Notes: generated by a model from the letters alone, not told the origin. Shown: positions 17,563-26,725, numbered from the stretch's first letter. The stretch is DNA of 64,000 nt from CBDFLS01 sp965249185 (GCA_965249185.1 CBDFLS010000002.1:620001-684000); one strand, 5' to 3'. Translations and numbers: made by a program.

Positions 17563-18753
17563 GTGAAAGAGGGATTCCGGTTCGTGGATAGCGACATGCA
17601 CGTCATGGAGCCGGCCGACCTGTTCGAACGGTACCTGGACCCGGCTTTCAAGCAACGGGTGACCACCAGCGCCAAGGGCGGTCTCCGCGGGCTCGCCAAC
17701 TTCCTCATCGATGCCGAGGCGACGAGCGAGGAGCAGAAGGCGATGCAGTACAACCGGGTCCGCGACCCGCTGCGCTTCGCCCGCTCCAACTCCGCCGTGG
17801 ACTTCGCCCGCCAGCGCGGCTTCGATGCCGAGTCCCAGCTCATCGCCATGGACACCGAGGGCATCGACATCGCCGTCCTCTTCCCCACCCTCGGCCTCAG
17901 CTTCGTGGACAGGCCCGGCATGGACCCCCACCTCTCCCATGCCATCAGCCGCGCCTACAACAACTGGCTCCACGAGTTCTGCCAGCACAGCCCCAGCCAG
18001 CTCAAGATGGCCGCCATGCTCCCCATGCAGGACGTCAACCTCGCCTGCCAGGAGCTCCAGCGCTGCGTCAAGGAGTTCGGCGCCGTCAGCGCTTTCGTGC
18101 ACCCCCGCTACATCAACGACCACTACTGGCACTCCAAGTACTGGGACCCGCTCTACGGCCTGCTGCAGGAGCTGGACGTGCCCATCTGCTTCCACGGCGG
18201 CGCCGGCATGGTGACCTCGCCCTTCGACCGCTTCGGCGAGAACCGGGCCATGCGCCAGGCGGCCAGCAACCCCACCGAGATGCAGCTCACGGTCATCGCC
18301 CTCATCCTCGGCGGCATCTTCGAGTTCTTCCCCCGCCTCCGGGCCGGCTTCCTCGAGGCCCAGAGCTGGTGGGTCCCCGGCATCCTGGAACGCATCGACC
18401 TCATTCTCCACGAGTACAAGGAGGCCGACGCTCCCTTCCTCTCCCTCGGCCCGCTGGAGTACTGGCAACGCAACTGCTTCTCCGGCATCGAGGGAGGCGA
18501 GCCGTCGCTGGGCGCGGTGGTCCAGGCCGTGGGCTCCGGCAACCTCTGCGTCTCCTCCGACTTCCCCCACCACGACTCCAACTTCCCCAACGTCTCCAAC
18601 ACCCTGCTGGCCAACCCCTCCATCACCCGGGAGACCGGCGCCGCAATCCTCTCGGGCGGCGCCCGCCTCTACGGCTTCACCGAGCGGGAGTTCAAGCAGG
18701 CCGCCGCCGCTGCCGCCAAACGCAGGGAGGCGCTGGTCGCCGCCGGCGGGTGA
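17563..18753 (+). CDS. Amidohydrolase family 2 protein (ACMSD-like TIM barrel)
   Basis: A 396-residue predicted metal-dependent hydrolase or decarboxylase of the amidohydrolase-2 group. The N-terminal strand carries DSDMHVMEP instead of the classical HxH. CFHGGAG supplies a conserved His, and SSDFPHHDSN near the C-terminus provides the catalytic Asp. Members act on carboxylated aromatics or lactone/amide rings. The GTG start is preceded by AGGAGGGA at 17550-17557; the longer open frame is repeat-containing leader DNA. It is divergent from the GrdE-like gene. The substrate cannot be inferred. Confidence 0.85.
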   Translation: MKEGFRFVDSDMHVMEPADLFERYLDPAFKQRVTTSAKGGLRGLANFLIDAEATSEEQKAMQYNRVRDPLRFARSNSAVDFARQRGFDAESQLIAMDTEGIDIAVLFPTLGLSFVDRPGMDPHLSHAISRAYNNWLHEFCQHSPSQLKMAAMLPMQDVNLACQELQRCVKEFGAVSAFVHPRYINDHYWHSKYWDPLYGLLQELDVPICFHGGAGMVTSPFDRFGENRAMRQAASNPTEMQLTVIALILGGIFEFFPRLRAGFLEAQSWWVPGILERIDLILHEYKEADAPFLSLGPLEYWQRNCFSGIEGGEPSLGAVVQAVGSGNLCVSSDFPHHDSNFPNVSNTLLANPSITRETGAAILSGGARLYGFTEREFKQAAAAAAKRREALVAAGG

Positions 18754-18846
18754 GGAGCCGGTGGCGGGACTCGTATCGCCCACGGCATCGGGCCGCGCTA
18801 TTGGCAGTCAGTAAGTAATCTCGGTGTCAATACCAATCACCGGTAG
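18754..18846. other. Intergenic spacer before the TRAP operon
   Basis: Nothing recognisable between the amidohydrolase stop and the strong promoter at 18847. The following 170 bases (18876-19050) form a long untranslated leader in which I see no clear riboswitch fold. Confidence 0.5.
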
Positions 18847-18875
18847 TTGACAACTTGCACCGGCCCGGCTACACT
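18847..18875 (+). promoter_or_regulatory. Strong predicted promoter of the dctPQM operon
   Basis: Consensus -35 TTGACA (18847-18852), a 17-base spacer and -10 TACACT (18870-18875). The predicted leader to the dctP ATG is about 170 bases. Confidence 0.72.
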
Positions 18876-19050
18876 CGCGCGAGCCTGGGGAACCAGGCGT
18901 GCGAGCCTGGAGATCAGCGGCTTCGGAACGAGCAAACGCAATGCCGTCCGGGGTGTGGCATTAGTTCGGTGCCATCTCACTGATATTTTGTCCAGAGGTA
19001 TTGCAGCGGAGCTAGAAAGCGTTTTTAGAAGAACGAGGAAGAGGAGGACG

Positions 19051-20100
19051 ATGATGAAGAGAGTGTTCTTAGGAATGGCGCTGGCGATGGCGCTGCTGGT
19101 CACGATGGCGGCGTGTGGCGGCGACGACCCCACACCGACACTGAAGCCCGCGGCCACTGCCACCAACACGCCCAAGCCGGAGCCGGTGAACATTAGCGGG
19201 CTGAGGGCCTGGGGCGAAGGAAGCTCCTCCATCACAGGGATGTGGTTCCCCTTCATGGAGCGAGTCACCAGCGAGACTCAGGGTCTGGTCATGATGAATG
19301 ACACGGGTGGTCCGGAGGTAGCCGGTGCGTTTGAGCAGTTCCTCCCCGTTCAGGGCGGACAGTTCGGCGCCTGGTTCGGGCATCCCTCCTATCACCAGGA
19401 GTTCACGACCTTGGGCAATTCCCAAGATGCCGTCCTGGGCAGCTACGCGGACAGGGCCGAGTGCGGCGTCATCGACGCATTGCGGGAAGCCTACGCGGAT
19501 GTTGGGGTATATTATCTAGGCCCGGTAGGCGGTGGCGTGGGCTACAAGATCTACACCAGCAAGCCCGTCACCTCGGCATCCCTGGCGGGCCAGAAGATCC
19601 GCACCTCGGGCCTGTACGACCCGTTCCTGAAGCGGATGGGCGCCATCCCAACGCGCATCCCGTTCCCCGAGATCTACTCCTCGCTGGAGAAGGGGATTAT
19701 CGACGGCGCGGCCTACACCCACGGCGCTTTCCGTGGCGGCTGGTACGACGTGGTCAAGTACCAGATCTCCCCCTACCTGGGCGAGAACACCTCCATGATC
19801 ATGTTCAACCTGGACACCTGGAACAGCATCTCGCCTCCGCTCCAGAGGGCGATCGAAGAGATCTACATCGAGATGAATGACATACGGCGCGCCGGTGGAC
19901 AGGCGGAGACCGCACAGGAGAACGCCGACCTCTTGGCCGCCGGCATGGAGTTCACCACGCTGGAGGGCGCAGAGGCCCAGAAGTGGAGCGACGCCTGGGT
20001 CGACGGCATCCGAGAGGACTTCGTTGCAGTCAACGAAAAGTACGGCGCCCGCGTCAATGAAGCCCTCGACTGTATCATCGCCCGTGTGCCACAGCGCTAG
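19051..20100 (+). CDS. dctP: TRAP transporter substrate-binding lipoprotein (DctP family)
   Basis: A 349-residue exported binding protein. The lipobox is TMAAC with Cys22, followed by a Thr/Pro-rich linker and a DctP-type domain. Recognisable parts are the QKIRTSGLYDPFLKRMGAIP block, which includes the conserved Arg that salt-bridges carboxylate ligands in this family, and the LEKGIIDGAAY block. It captures a small, probably carboxylate-bearing solute for the DctQM permease encoded downstream. The start is ATG 19051 because GAGGAGG lies 4 bases upstream and a proper signal peptide follows; the longer frame adds 68 implausible residues. Confidence 0.92.
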   Translation: MMKRVFLGMALAMALLVTMAACGGDDPTPTLKPAATATNTPKPEPVNISGLRAWGEGSSSITGMWFPFMERVTSETQGLVMMNDTGGPEVAGAFEQFLPVQGGQFGAWFGHPSYHQEFTTLGNSQDAVLGSYADRAECGVIDALREAYADVGVYYLGPVGGGVGYKIYTSKPVTSASLAGQKIRTSGLYDPFLKRMGAIPTRIPFPEIYSSLEKGIIDGAAYTHGAFRGGWYDVVKYQISPYLGENTSMIMFNLDTWNSISPPLQRAIEEIYIEMNDIRRAGGQAETAQENADLLAAGMEFTTLEGAEAQKWSDAWVDGIREDFVAVNEKYGARVNEALDCIIARVPQR

Positions 20101-20130
20101 GGCGGGGCTGGGTAAGTAGGAAAAGCGATT

Positions 20131-20160
20131 CCGCGGCCCTCCTCCACAGGGGGGCCGCGG
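20131..20160 (+). terminator. GC-rich hairpin between dctP and dctQ
   Basis: CCGCGGCCC (20131-20139) pairs perfectly with GGGCCGCGG (20152-20160) across a 12-base loop. No U-run follows, so it is more likely an mRNA-stabilising or attenuating hairpin than a full terminator. It would keep binding-protein mRNA more abundant than permease mRNA. Confidence 0.7.
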
Positions 20161-20197
20161 CTCGCGTTACCCATGAAGCGGAAGCGGGGACCCAAGA

Positions 20198-20797
20198 ATG
20201 GACCATGAGATGATCAGCACCGAGTCGGGGTGGGGGTTCATCCCCTACGCCTTCGACAAGGTCATGGACGCGATGTTCTACTTCGCCGCCATCATCATGA
20301 TCGTTCTGGGGCTTCAGGTGGGCTTCGAGGTGCTCATGCGCTACGTCTTCGACAGGCCCACCTTCTGGGTCCTGGATGCGTCGATCTTCATGATCTTCTA
20401 CATCGGCATGCTGGCCGCTCCCCGCATCCTGAGGGAGGACGGCCACACGAGGATGACGGTGATCCTGGACTTGCTGAAACCCCGGTTGGTCCAGCATATC
20501 AACGCCGTCACCAACACGGGCTCGGCGGTCATCTGTGGCGTGCTCACCTGGCGCACGGGCCTCGACACCTGGCGCTCCTACTTCACGTTCAATGCCATCT
20601 ACACCCGTGGCTTCGATATCCACCAGGCGATCATCTGGGTCATCATGCCCATCGGTTTCGGCATCATGACCCTTCAGTTCCTGCGCATGGGGTACCGGAG
20701 CCTGCAGAACGCCCGTCAGATACGGGAGGACGATCGCGCGCTCGGGGAGCGCCTGGCGTCCGCCCGCCTAGTCTCGGCAGAGCACGACATCTCCTAG
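20198..20797 (+). CDS. dctQ: TRAP transporter small permease subunit (DctQ)
   Basis: A 199-residue membrane protein with four predicted helices (about residues 23-45, 60-80, 100-120, 140-162). It has the DctQ signature region around EVLMRYVFDRPTFWVLD, where the Arg-Tyr-x-Phe motif is conserved. It assembles with the large DctM subunit in the inner membrane. It lies 97 bp after dctP, across a hairpin, and just before dctM in a single transcription unit. The ATG has only weak SD sequence. Confidence 0.9.
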   Translation: MDHEMISTESGWGFIPYAFDKVMDAMFYFAAIIMIVLGLQVGFEVLMRYVFDRPTFWVLDASIFMIFYIGMLAAPRILREDGHTRMTVILDLLKPRLVQHINAVTNTGSAVICGVLTWRTGLDTWRSYFTFNAIYTRGFDIHQAIIWVIMPIGFGIMTLQFLRMGYRSLQNARQIREDDRALGERLASARLVSAEHDIS

Positions 20798-20801
20798 AGG
20801 G

Positions 20802-20846
20802 GCCCGTCGAAGGGTCGCCCGCCGAAGGGTCGCCCATCGAAGGGTT
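20802..20846 (+). repeat. Three tandem 15-bp units at the dctQ-dctM junction
   Basis: GCCCGTCGAAGGGTC, GCCCGCCGAAGGGTC and GCCCATCGAAGGGTT follow each other immediately after the dctQ stop. The units resemble the GTCGAAGGG half of the REP-like repeat seen elsewhere in the window. They stretch the intergenic gap just upstream of the dctM ribosome-binding site. Confidence 0.9.
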
Positions 20847-20865
20847 GAAAGTAAGAGGTGCGCCT

Positions 20866-22173
20866 TTGGAGTGGTGGTTCATACTGGTCATGATCTTCCT
20901 TGGCCTCATCGCGGCCATGGCCACGGGCATGCCCGTGGCGCTCGCTTTCATGGTGGTCAACGTTATCGGCCTCATGTGGGTCTCGGGAGGCCCCGTGGGC
21001 CTGCTGTCCATGACCGGAAGCATCTACCTGAGCATGTCGCGGTTCAGCCTGATGGCCGTGCCCATGTTCTTCCTGTTGGGCGCCGTGCTCTTCCACTCGG
21101 GCGTTATCCATCAGGTGATGGAGGTAACTAACGCGTGGATTGGACACATCCGCGCCAGGCTGCTGTATGTCGCGCTGGGCGCGGGCACCGGCCTGGCGTC
21201 GCTGAGCGGGGCCGGCACCGCCGACACCGCGCTGCTGGGCTCGACCCTCTATCCCGAGATGGAGAGGCAGGGGTACGACAAGAAGCTCTGCCTCGGCGTT
21301 ATCGCCTCCGCCGGCCTGGTGGCGGCCGTCATTCCACCCAGCGGCCTGGCGGTGCTGCTCGGGAGCCTGGCTGAAATCTCCATCGGCAAGCTCCTCCTGG
21401 CTGGGGTGGGCCCAGGCCTGACCATGATGGTTATCTACACCATCTACGTGACGGTGCGGGTTATGAGAAACCCGTCGCTGGCGCCCATCTACCCGTCGGC
21501 AACGATTCCCCTCCACCAGAAGATCCTCATGACAGCGAAGCTGGCGCCCATGGTGCTGATCATCTTCATGGTGATGGGCTTCATCTTCCTGGGCATCACC
21601 ACACCCAGCGAGGCGGCGGCCACGGGAGCCATTGGCGCTGTCCTCGTCACCATCATGTACCGGCGTTTCTCCTTCCGCATGGTCTGGAACTCGGTCACCC
21701 AGGTGATACGCATCTCCGGCATGTTCCTCTTCATCATCGCGGGGGCCACCGCCTACGGGCAGCTCCTGGCGACCACGGGGGCGACCCGTGAGTTCCTGGA
21801 TGTCCTGGTCAATCTGCCCATCCCCCCACTGGCCATCTTCTTCGGCATCCAGCTCGCCGTGGTGGTGCTCGGCCTCTTCATGAGCCAGGTCGCCATCATG
21901 CTGATCACCATCCCCATCATCAATCCGGTGATCGCCCAGTTCGGGTGGGACCCCGTCTGGTTCTACGTGGTCTATCTCATGAACATGACCATCGGGGCCG
22001 AGTCGCCCCCCTTCGGCCTGGCCCTTTTCGTGCTCAAGGGTGTGGTGCCCCAGGCATCGATGATGGACATCTACAAGGCCCAGGTCCCCTTCATCATCAT
22101 GGACATCGGCGCCATGGCCGTCATCATGCTCGTCCCGTCCATCGCGCTCTTCCTGCCGAACCTGGCCAAGTAG
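20866..22173 (+). CDS. dctM: TRAP transporter large permease subunit (DctM)
   Basis: A 435-residue protein with about 12-13 membrane helices. It has the DctM features GTGLASLSGAGTADTALLGS and VIPPSGLAVLLGSLAEISIG, which line the ion and substrate sites. It performs Na+/H+-coupled uptake with DctP and DctQ. I place the start at TTG 20866 because AAGAGGTG lies 6 bases upstream and the hydrophobic first helix follows directly. TTG 20845 is an alternative. The much longer open frame upstream is dctQ read out of frame plus tandem repeats. Confidence 0.9.
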   Translation: MEWWFILVMIFLGLIAAMATGMPVALAFMVVNVIGLMWVSGGPVGLLSMTGSIYLSMSRFSLMAVPMFFLLGAVLFHSGVIHQVMEVTNAWIGHIRARLLYVALGAGTGLASLSGAGTADTALLGSTLYPEMERQGYDKKLCLGVIASAGLVAAVIPPSGLAVLLGSLAEISIGKLLLAGVGPGLTMMVIYTIYVTVRVMRNPSLAPIYPSATIPLHQKILMTAKLAPMVLIIFMVMGFIFLGITTPSEAAATGAIGAVLVTIMYRRFSFRMVWNSVTQVIRISGMFLFIIAGATAYGQLLATTGATREFLDVLVNLPIPPLAIFFGIQLAVVVLGLFMSQVAIMLITIPIINPVIAQFGWDPVWFYVVYLMNMTIGAESPPFGLALFVLKGVVPQASMMDIYKAQVPFIIMDIGAMAVIMLVPSIALFLPNLAK

Positions 22174-22224
22174 CGCGGCAGGCGGCGCGGCGCAGGCATC
22201 AGCTTCCCAACGTCCGAAACAAAG

Positions 22225-22258
22225 AATGTCCCGGTGGAAGATACTCCACCGGGACATT
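22225..22258. terminator. Bidirectional terminator between dctM and nitroreductase genes
   Basis: A perfect 13-bp stem: AATGTCCCGGTGG (22225-22237) and CCACCGGGACATT (22246-22258) with an 8-base loop, placed between convergent genes. Short A- and T-rich flanks fit weak rho-independent termination on both strands. Confidence 0.85.
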
Positions 22259-22307
22259 TGTCTGTCCGTGATGTGCTTCGGCTAGCAGAGGCTGCTGCGT
22301 TCTCCTA

Positions 22308-22928
22308 TTATCCGGCAGCGGCCCAGGGCTCCCCCCACCGCTCCGCGTACGCCACCTCCTCCACCGGCTTTCGCGTCGTCGGGCCGTAGGCCGTCCCCTC
22401 CTGGAGATACCCCAAGGGCAGCAGCGCCGCCGTCTCCACGTTCTCCGGGATCCCCAGCCACTCCTTGATCTCGCTTTCAAACCCCCGCCGCTGCCGTGTC
22501 GTCATCGTGCTTCCCAACCCCAGCCCCTGCGCCGCCAGCAGCATGTTCTGCACCGCCGGATAGATGGACGCGCCCCGCTGGATGTCGCTGGGCGACCCAT
22601 CATGCCGGATGCACACCAGGATGAACACCGGCACCTCCGCCAGATGCTGCGTCAGGTAGTCCGCTGATTCGTCCGCCCGCTTCTGGGATGTCGTCCCCGC
22701 CGGGTGCGGCGGCACCGGCACGTTCCGGTACCGCTCGGCGATTTTCCGTCGCATCTCCTTATCCTTGATCACGATGAACGCCCACCGCTGGGCATTTCCA
22801 CCGTTTGGCGCCCGGATCCCCGCGTCCAGCACCTTCCGGATCAACTCGTCCGGCACCGGGTCCGGCTTCAGATGCCGGATGGCCCGCTGCCTGTAAATCG
22901 CCTCAAATAGCCCCAGCTCCTGGCCCAC
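22308..22928 (-). CDS. Nitroreductase-family FMN oxidoreductase
   Basis: A 206-residue NAD(P)H-dependent flavoprotein of the nitroreductase fold. It has the N-terminal FMN phosphate-binding RQRAIRHLKP segment, followed by IRAPNGGNAQRW, and the C-terminal LPLGYLQEGTAYGPTTRKPVEEV motif. It probably acts as a dimer on nitro- or quinone-like compounds. The GTG start at 22928 was chosen because AGGAGGAGGTG lies 5 bases upstream; upstream ATGs are in frame but lack an SD. It is convergent with the TRAP operon and divergent from the deaminase gene. Confidence 0.88.
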   Translation of the reverse strand: MGQELGLFEAIYRQRAIRHLKPDPVPDELIRKVLDAGIRAPNGGNAQRWAFIVIKDKEMRRKIAERYRNVPVPPHPAGTTSQKRADESADYLTQHLAEVPVFILVCIRHDGSPSDIQRGASIYPAVQNMLLAAQGLGLGSTMTTRQRRGFESEIKEWLGIPENVETAALLPLGYLQEGTAYGPTTRKPVEEVAYAERWGEPWAAAG

Positions 22929-23154
22929 GCTAGCACCTCCTCCTGCCTCTTGTTCAGCTATCGGCATCATGGCCGCCGGGCCGCATGCTACGGCCAGCCA
23001 GCATCGGCTGTCAACGACCACCCAAGGAGCGCCGGAAAACCCCAGAGTGGCTTGCGGCCGTGCCAAGCGCGGCCCGTGTGGCACGTGTACAATACTGGCC
23101 CGTTTCGGGTGACGGGCGGCCCGATGGATATCGGGGCTCTGGAAAGGACCGGGG

Positions 23155-24621
23155 ATGGCGCAGACGCTAGTCAAAGGAGGATATCTGCTGGACACGGAGC
23201 GTCCCCTGGAGCGGGGCGACCTGCTCGTGGAGGACGGCCGGATTCAGCAGGTGGGCGGCGAGGTCCAGGCGCCGGAGGCCCAGGTGATCGACGCCCGGGG
23301 AAAGATAGTCATGCCCGGGCTGGTCAACGCCCACACCCACTCCAGCCAGGCCATCGAAAAGGGGCTCTGCGACCGGCTGCCCCTGGACTCGTGGATGATG
23401 CTCGCCAGCTACGGCGGCGGCGATAGGCCCCTGAGCCCGCGCGAGCTCTATGTCTCCGCCATGGTCGGCGCCGTGGAGATGCTTCAGACGGGGACCACCT
23501 CGGTGCTGGACGCTCCCTTCCCGCCCCCCGCCTGTTTCGATGAGGGCATGGACGCCATCATGCAGGCGTACGCGGACATCGGCATGCGGGCCACGGTGGC
23601 GGCCCACTACGCCGACCTCGACTTCCTCTCCTCCGTTCCCCTGGGGCTGCTGGAGAACGAGGAGGTGGCGGCCCGCCCGCCCCGCATCACCGTGGCCAGA
23701 GCGATGGAGCAGGCGGAGTCCTTCGTGGGCCGATGGCGCAACCGGTCTCCGCGCCTCCAGCCCATGCTGGCCCCCTCCTCGCTTCCCCGCTGCTCCATTG
23801 AGCTGTTCGAGGCCTCCGCCGACCTGGCCCGCCGCCTGGACGTCCGGCTCCAGACGCACCTGCTCTCCGCAAAGTCGCAAGTGCCGGTCGGCCAGAAGCG
23901 CTACGCCGGCTCGACGGTCAAGTTTCTGGAGGGCATCGGGTGCCTGGCGCCCTGGGCATCCTTCGCCCACGCCATCTGGGTCGACGAGGAGGAGATCGAG
24001 CTGATGGCCGGGACCGGCTGCGTGGTGGTGCACAACCCGGTCAGCAACCTCAAGCTGGGCGCGGGGATCGCCCCGGTGCCGGCCATGCTCCGGGCCGGCG
24101 TCAACGTGGCCCTGGGAACGGACGGGGGGAGCAGCAACGACAGCCAGAATATGTTCGAGACGCTCAAAGCGGCGGCGGTCCTGCACAGGATCGCCGGACC
24201 CCCGGAGACCTGGCCCGGCGCCGAGGACAGCCTCAGGATGTGCTGGCTGGGGGGCGCCAAGGCCATCGGCCAGCCGGTGGGACGGTTGGAGCCCGGCCAC
24301 CGGGCCGACCTCACGCTCCTGAACACCCGCGAGCTCTTCGTGGCCCCCAAGGAGCAGCTCCTGCAACAGATCGTCTACAGCGAGATGGGCTCCTCGGTCG
24401 ACACTGTGCTGGTGGACGGCAACGTGGTGGTCCGGGAGGGCCGCGTGGTCACCGTGGACACCGACGCCCTCCACCAGGAGGCCCAGGAGCTGGTGTCGCG
24501 TATCTGGTCCGACCTGCCCAAGCGGCTTGCGCGGTTCGAGGAAGTGCGGCCCATGCTCGAGCGGCTCGAGCGGGCGGTGGGCGCCCTTCCCCTGCGCTTC
24601 GCCAGGACCTGCGGGTGGTGA
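23155..24621 (+). CDS. Amidohydrolase, aminohydrolase/deaminase type (AtzB/TrzA/MtaD-like)
   Basis: A 488-residue TIM-barrel metallohydrolase. Metal ligands are visible in NAHTHSS (His60, His62), in QTHLL and AHAIWVDEEEI, and in GTDGGSSND. Members deaminate or dechlorinate N-heterocycles such as triazines, cytosine, guanine or S-adenosylhomocysteine. It is followed after 33 bp by a hydantoinase-like gene and then a cysteine hydrolase, suggesting stepwise ring deamination, ring opening and carbamoyl removal. The exact substrate is not determinable. Confidence 0.87.
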   Translation: MAQTLVKGGYLLDTERPLERGDLLVEDGRIQQVGGEVQAPEAQVIDARGKIVMPGLVNAHTHSSQAIEKGLCDRLPLDSWMMLASYGGGDRPLSPRELYVSAMVGAVEMLQTGTTSVLDAPFPPPACFDEGMDAIMQAYADIGMRATVAAHYADLDFLSSVPLGLLENEEVAARPPRITVARAMEQAESFVGRWRNRSPRLQPMLAPSSLPRCSIELFEASADLARRLDVRLQTHLLSAKSQVPVGQKRYAGSTVKFLEGIGCLAPWASFAHAIWVDEEEIELMAGTGCVVVHNPVSNLKLGAGIAPVPAMLRAGVNVALGTDGGSSNDSQNMFETLKAAAVLHRIAGPPETWPGAEDSLRMCWLGGAKAIGQPVGRLEPGHRADLTLLNTRELFVAPKEQLLQQIVYSEMGSSVDTVLVDGNVVVREGRVVTVDTDALHQEAQELVSRIWSDLPKRLARFEEVRPMLERLERAVGALPLRFARTCGW

Positions 24622-24654
24622 GCGCCTCGGAGAGCCATCAAGGAGGAACGACCG

Positions 24655-26031
24655 ATGCAAGCTGACCTGGTGCTGCGGAACGGCAAGCTCGTCACGCCCA
24701 CGGGGACCTCCCACGGCGGCGTGGCCATCACGGGCGGGAGGATTGTTGCCATCGCCCAGGACGAGCAGCTGCCTCCCGCCAAGGAGGAGATCGACTGCGG
24801 CGGCAAGGTGGTGCTTCCGGGGCTGGTGGACCCCCACGTCCACATGGGCGGGCTCACCCCCTACGTTGAGAACTGCGTGTCGGAGTCCCAGAGCGCGGCC
24901 GCCGGCGGAGTGACCACCATTCTCCAGTACGTCCTGGGCTCAGCCGGCCCGGAGGCGCTGGGGCAGGTCTACGAAGAGCGGCGGGAGATCGCCGCTGCGA
25001 ACATGATGGTGGACACGGCCTTCCACTTCATCGTCTCCAGCTTGGAGCAGGCGCTACAGATACCGGAGTACGCCCGGCGGTACGGGGTGACCAGCTTCAA
25101 GTTCTACATGGGCGGCTACGCCCCGGGGAACCCCATCGGCATCGTCACCGCCGACGACGGCGTGCTCTACGCGGCCATGGAGCGGATACGGGGGCTGGGC
25201 CCCTACGGCTACTGCATGGTCCACTGCGAGGACCAGGCGCTGCTGTCGCTCATGACCGCCCGGGTGAAGCAGAGCGGCCGGGAGGACCTACAGGCCTACA
25301 CGGATTCCCGGCCCGCCTTCGTGGAGGAGCAGGACGTGCTGCGAGCCATCTGGATGGCCGAGCAGCTCGACTGCCCTCTCTACATCCCCCACACCACCAT
25401 CGGCGCGGCCATCGACGCCGCCGTGGCGGCCAGGCAGCGGGAGCACCGGGTGCTGCTGGAGACCTGCCCCCACTACCTGGCCCTCACCGCCGACGATGAG
25501 CGGCTCAACAGCCAGGGGACGGGCATGGGCAAGGTGAGCCCGCCGCTCCGGGACAAGGAGAACCAGGACCGTCTCTGGTGGGGCATCGCCAACGGCCTCA
25601 TGCAGACCGTGGGCTCCGACCACGTGCCCATCATCAAGACCGGCAAGTCGCTCTGGGAGGAGCGCCCAGGCTTCGCGGGACTCGCCACCATGCTTCCGGT
25701 GCTGCTGACCGAGGGCGTGCTCAAGGGACGCATCACCCTGGAGAAGGTGGCGGAGCTGGCGGCGCTGAACCCCGCCAAGCTGTTCGGCTACTATCCCCGG
25801 AAGGGGTCCATCGCCGTGGGCAGCGACGCCGACCTGGTGGTGGTGGACCTGGAGCGGGAGGCGGTGGTCGGCCCCGAGACGACCCACAGCCGCTTCAACA
25901 GCGCCTTCGATGGAGCGCGCCTGCGCGGTTGGCCCGTGCTGACGGTGCGTCGCGGCGAGGTGATCTTCAGGAACGGCGAGGTCACTGCCCGCCCTGGGAG
26001 CGGGCAGTTGCTGGAACGAGCTCGGTCGTAG
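24655..26031 (+). CDS. Dihydropyrimidinase / D-hydantoinase-type cyclic amidohydrolase
   Basis: A 458-residue cyclic-amide hydrolase. It has the HxH motif in DPHVHMGG (His61, His63) and Lys149 in TSFKFYMGG, the residue that is carboxylated to bridge the two zincs in this family. Further metal or substrate residues lie in HCEDQ, IPHTTIG and GSDHVPI. It opens six- or five-membered cyclic ureides such as dihydrouracil, hydantoin or N-methylhydantoin. AAGGAGGAACG precedes the ATG, and the gene is 33 bp after the deaminase-like gene, presumably in an operon. Confidence 0.9.
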   Translation: MQADLVLRNGKLVTPTGTSHGGVAITGGRIVAIAQDEQLPPAKEEIDCGGKVVLPGLVDPHVHMGGLTPYVENCVSESQSAAAGGVTTILQYVLGSAGPEALGQVYEERREIAAANMMVDTAFHFIVSSLEQALQIPEYARRYGVTSFKFYMGGYAPGNPIGIVTADDGVLYAAMERIRGLGPYGYCMVHCEDQALLSLMTARVKQSGREDLQAYTDSRPAFVEEQDVLRAIWMAEQLDCPLYIPHTTIGAAIDAAVAARQREHRVLLETCPHYLALTADDERLNSQGTGMGKVSPPLRDKENQDRLWWGIANGLMQTVGSDHVPIIKTGKSLWEERPGFAGLATMLPVLLTEGVLKGRITLEKVAELAALNPAKLFGYYPRKGSIAVGSDADLVVVDLEREAVVGPETTHSRFNSAFDGARLRGWPVLTVRRGEVIFRNGEVTARPGSGQLLERARS

Positions 26032-26068
26032 CCGCCACCGTCACGCGCGGCGGCAGGAGGAGTGCGCT

Positions 26069-26725
26069 ATGAGTCTCGACTTTCGACCGGACCCGGCCGA
26101 GACCGGACTGGTGGTCATCGACATGCAGAACGACTTCTGCCACCCCGAGGGGGGCCGGGGAAAGATCGTGGGCCCGCCGGGCAACGAGTATCCGCTGGCC
26201 ATCGTGCCCAACGTAATCCGCCTCATCCGCGCATGCACGCCGATCATGCCCGTCTGGTTCACCCAGCAGGTGTACTACCCGGACGACCGCGGCCAGGAGC
26301 GCCGCCGCATCCCGTCGCACCTGATGCGCCGTGGCCCCCGTTCCTCGCTGGTGCTGCGCGATAGCTGGGGCGCGGCGCTGCTGGACGAGATCGCGGCCGA
26401 GGTGCTCCCCGAGCACGAGGTGATCATCAAGCACCGGGCCAGCGCCTTCTACAACACCACTTTCGAGTCGGAACTGCGGATGAAGGGCGTCCAGGTGCTC
26501 ATCGTCACCGGCACCACGTCCAGCTTCTGCGTCGAGTCCACCGTCCGCGACGCCTACGCCCGGGACTTCGACCTGCTCGTGCCGGCCGACGGCATCGCCG
26601 ACTCGAACCTGGAGGCCCAGGAGGCGGTGCTCAACAGCGTGCGGCGGTACTTCGGCCTGGTGACCACCACGGACGAACTGCTGGAGAGCCTGCCGGCCGC
26701 CTCGTCGGCGCCGACAGGCTCCTAA
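26069..26725 (+). CDS. Isochorismatase-like cysteine hydrolase (N-carbamoyl amidase/nicotinamidase group)
   Basis: A 218-residue cysteine hydrolase with the family's triad: Asp18 in IDMQNDF, Lys121 in IIKHRASAF and Cys154 in SSFCVEST. Members include nicotinamidase, N-carbamoylsarcosine amidohydrolase and ureidoacrylate hydrolase. The position just downstream of a hydantoinase favours removal of a carbamoyl group from the ring-opened product; this is inference. GGCAGGAGG lies upstream of the ATG, and 37 bp separate it from the hydantoinase gene. Confidence 0.88.
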   Translation: MSLDFRPDPAETGLVVIDMQNDFCHPEGGRGKIVGPPGNEYPLAIVPNVIRLIRACTPIMPVWFTQQVYYPDDRGQERRRIPSHLMRRGPRSSLVLRDSWGAALLDEIAAEVLPEHEVIIKHRASAFYNTTFESELRMKGVQVLIVTGTTSSFCVESTVRDAYARDFDLLVPADGIADSNLEAQEAVLNSVRRYFGLVTTTDELLESLPAASSAPTGS

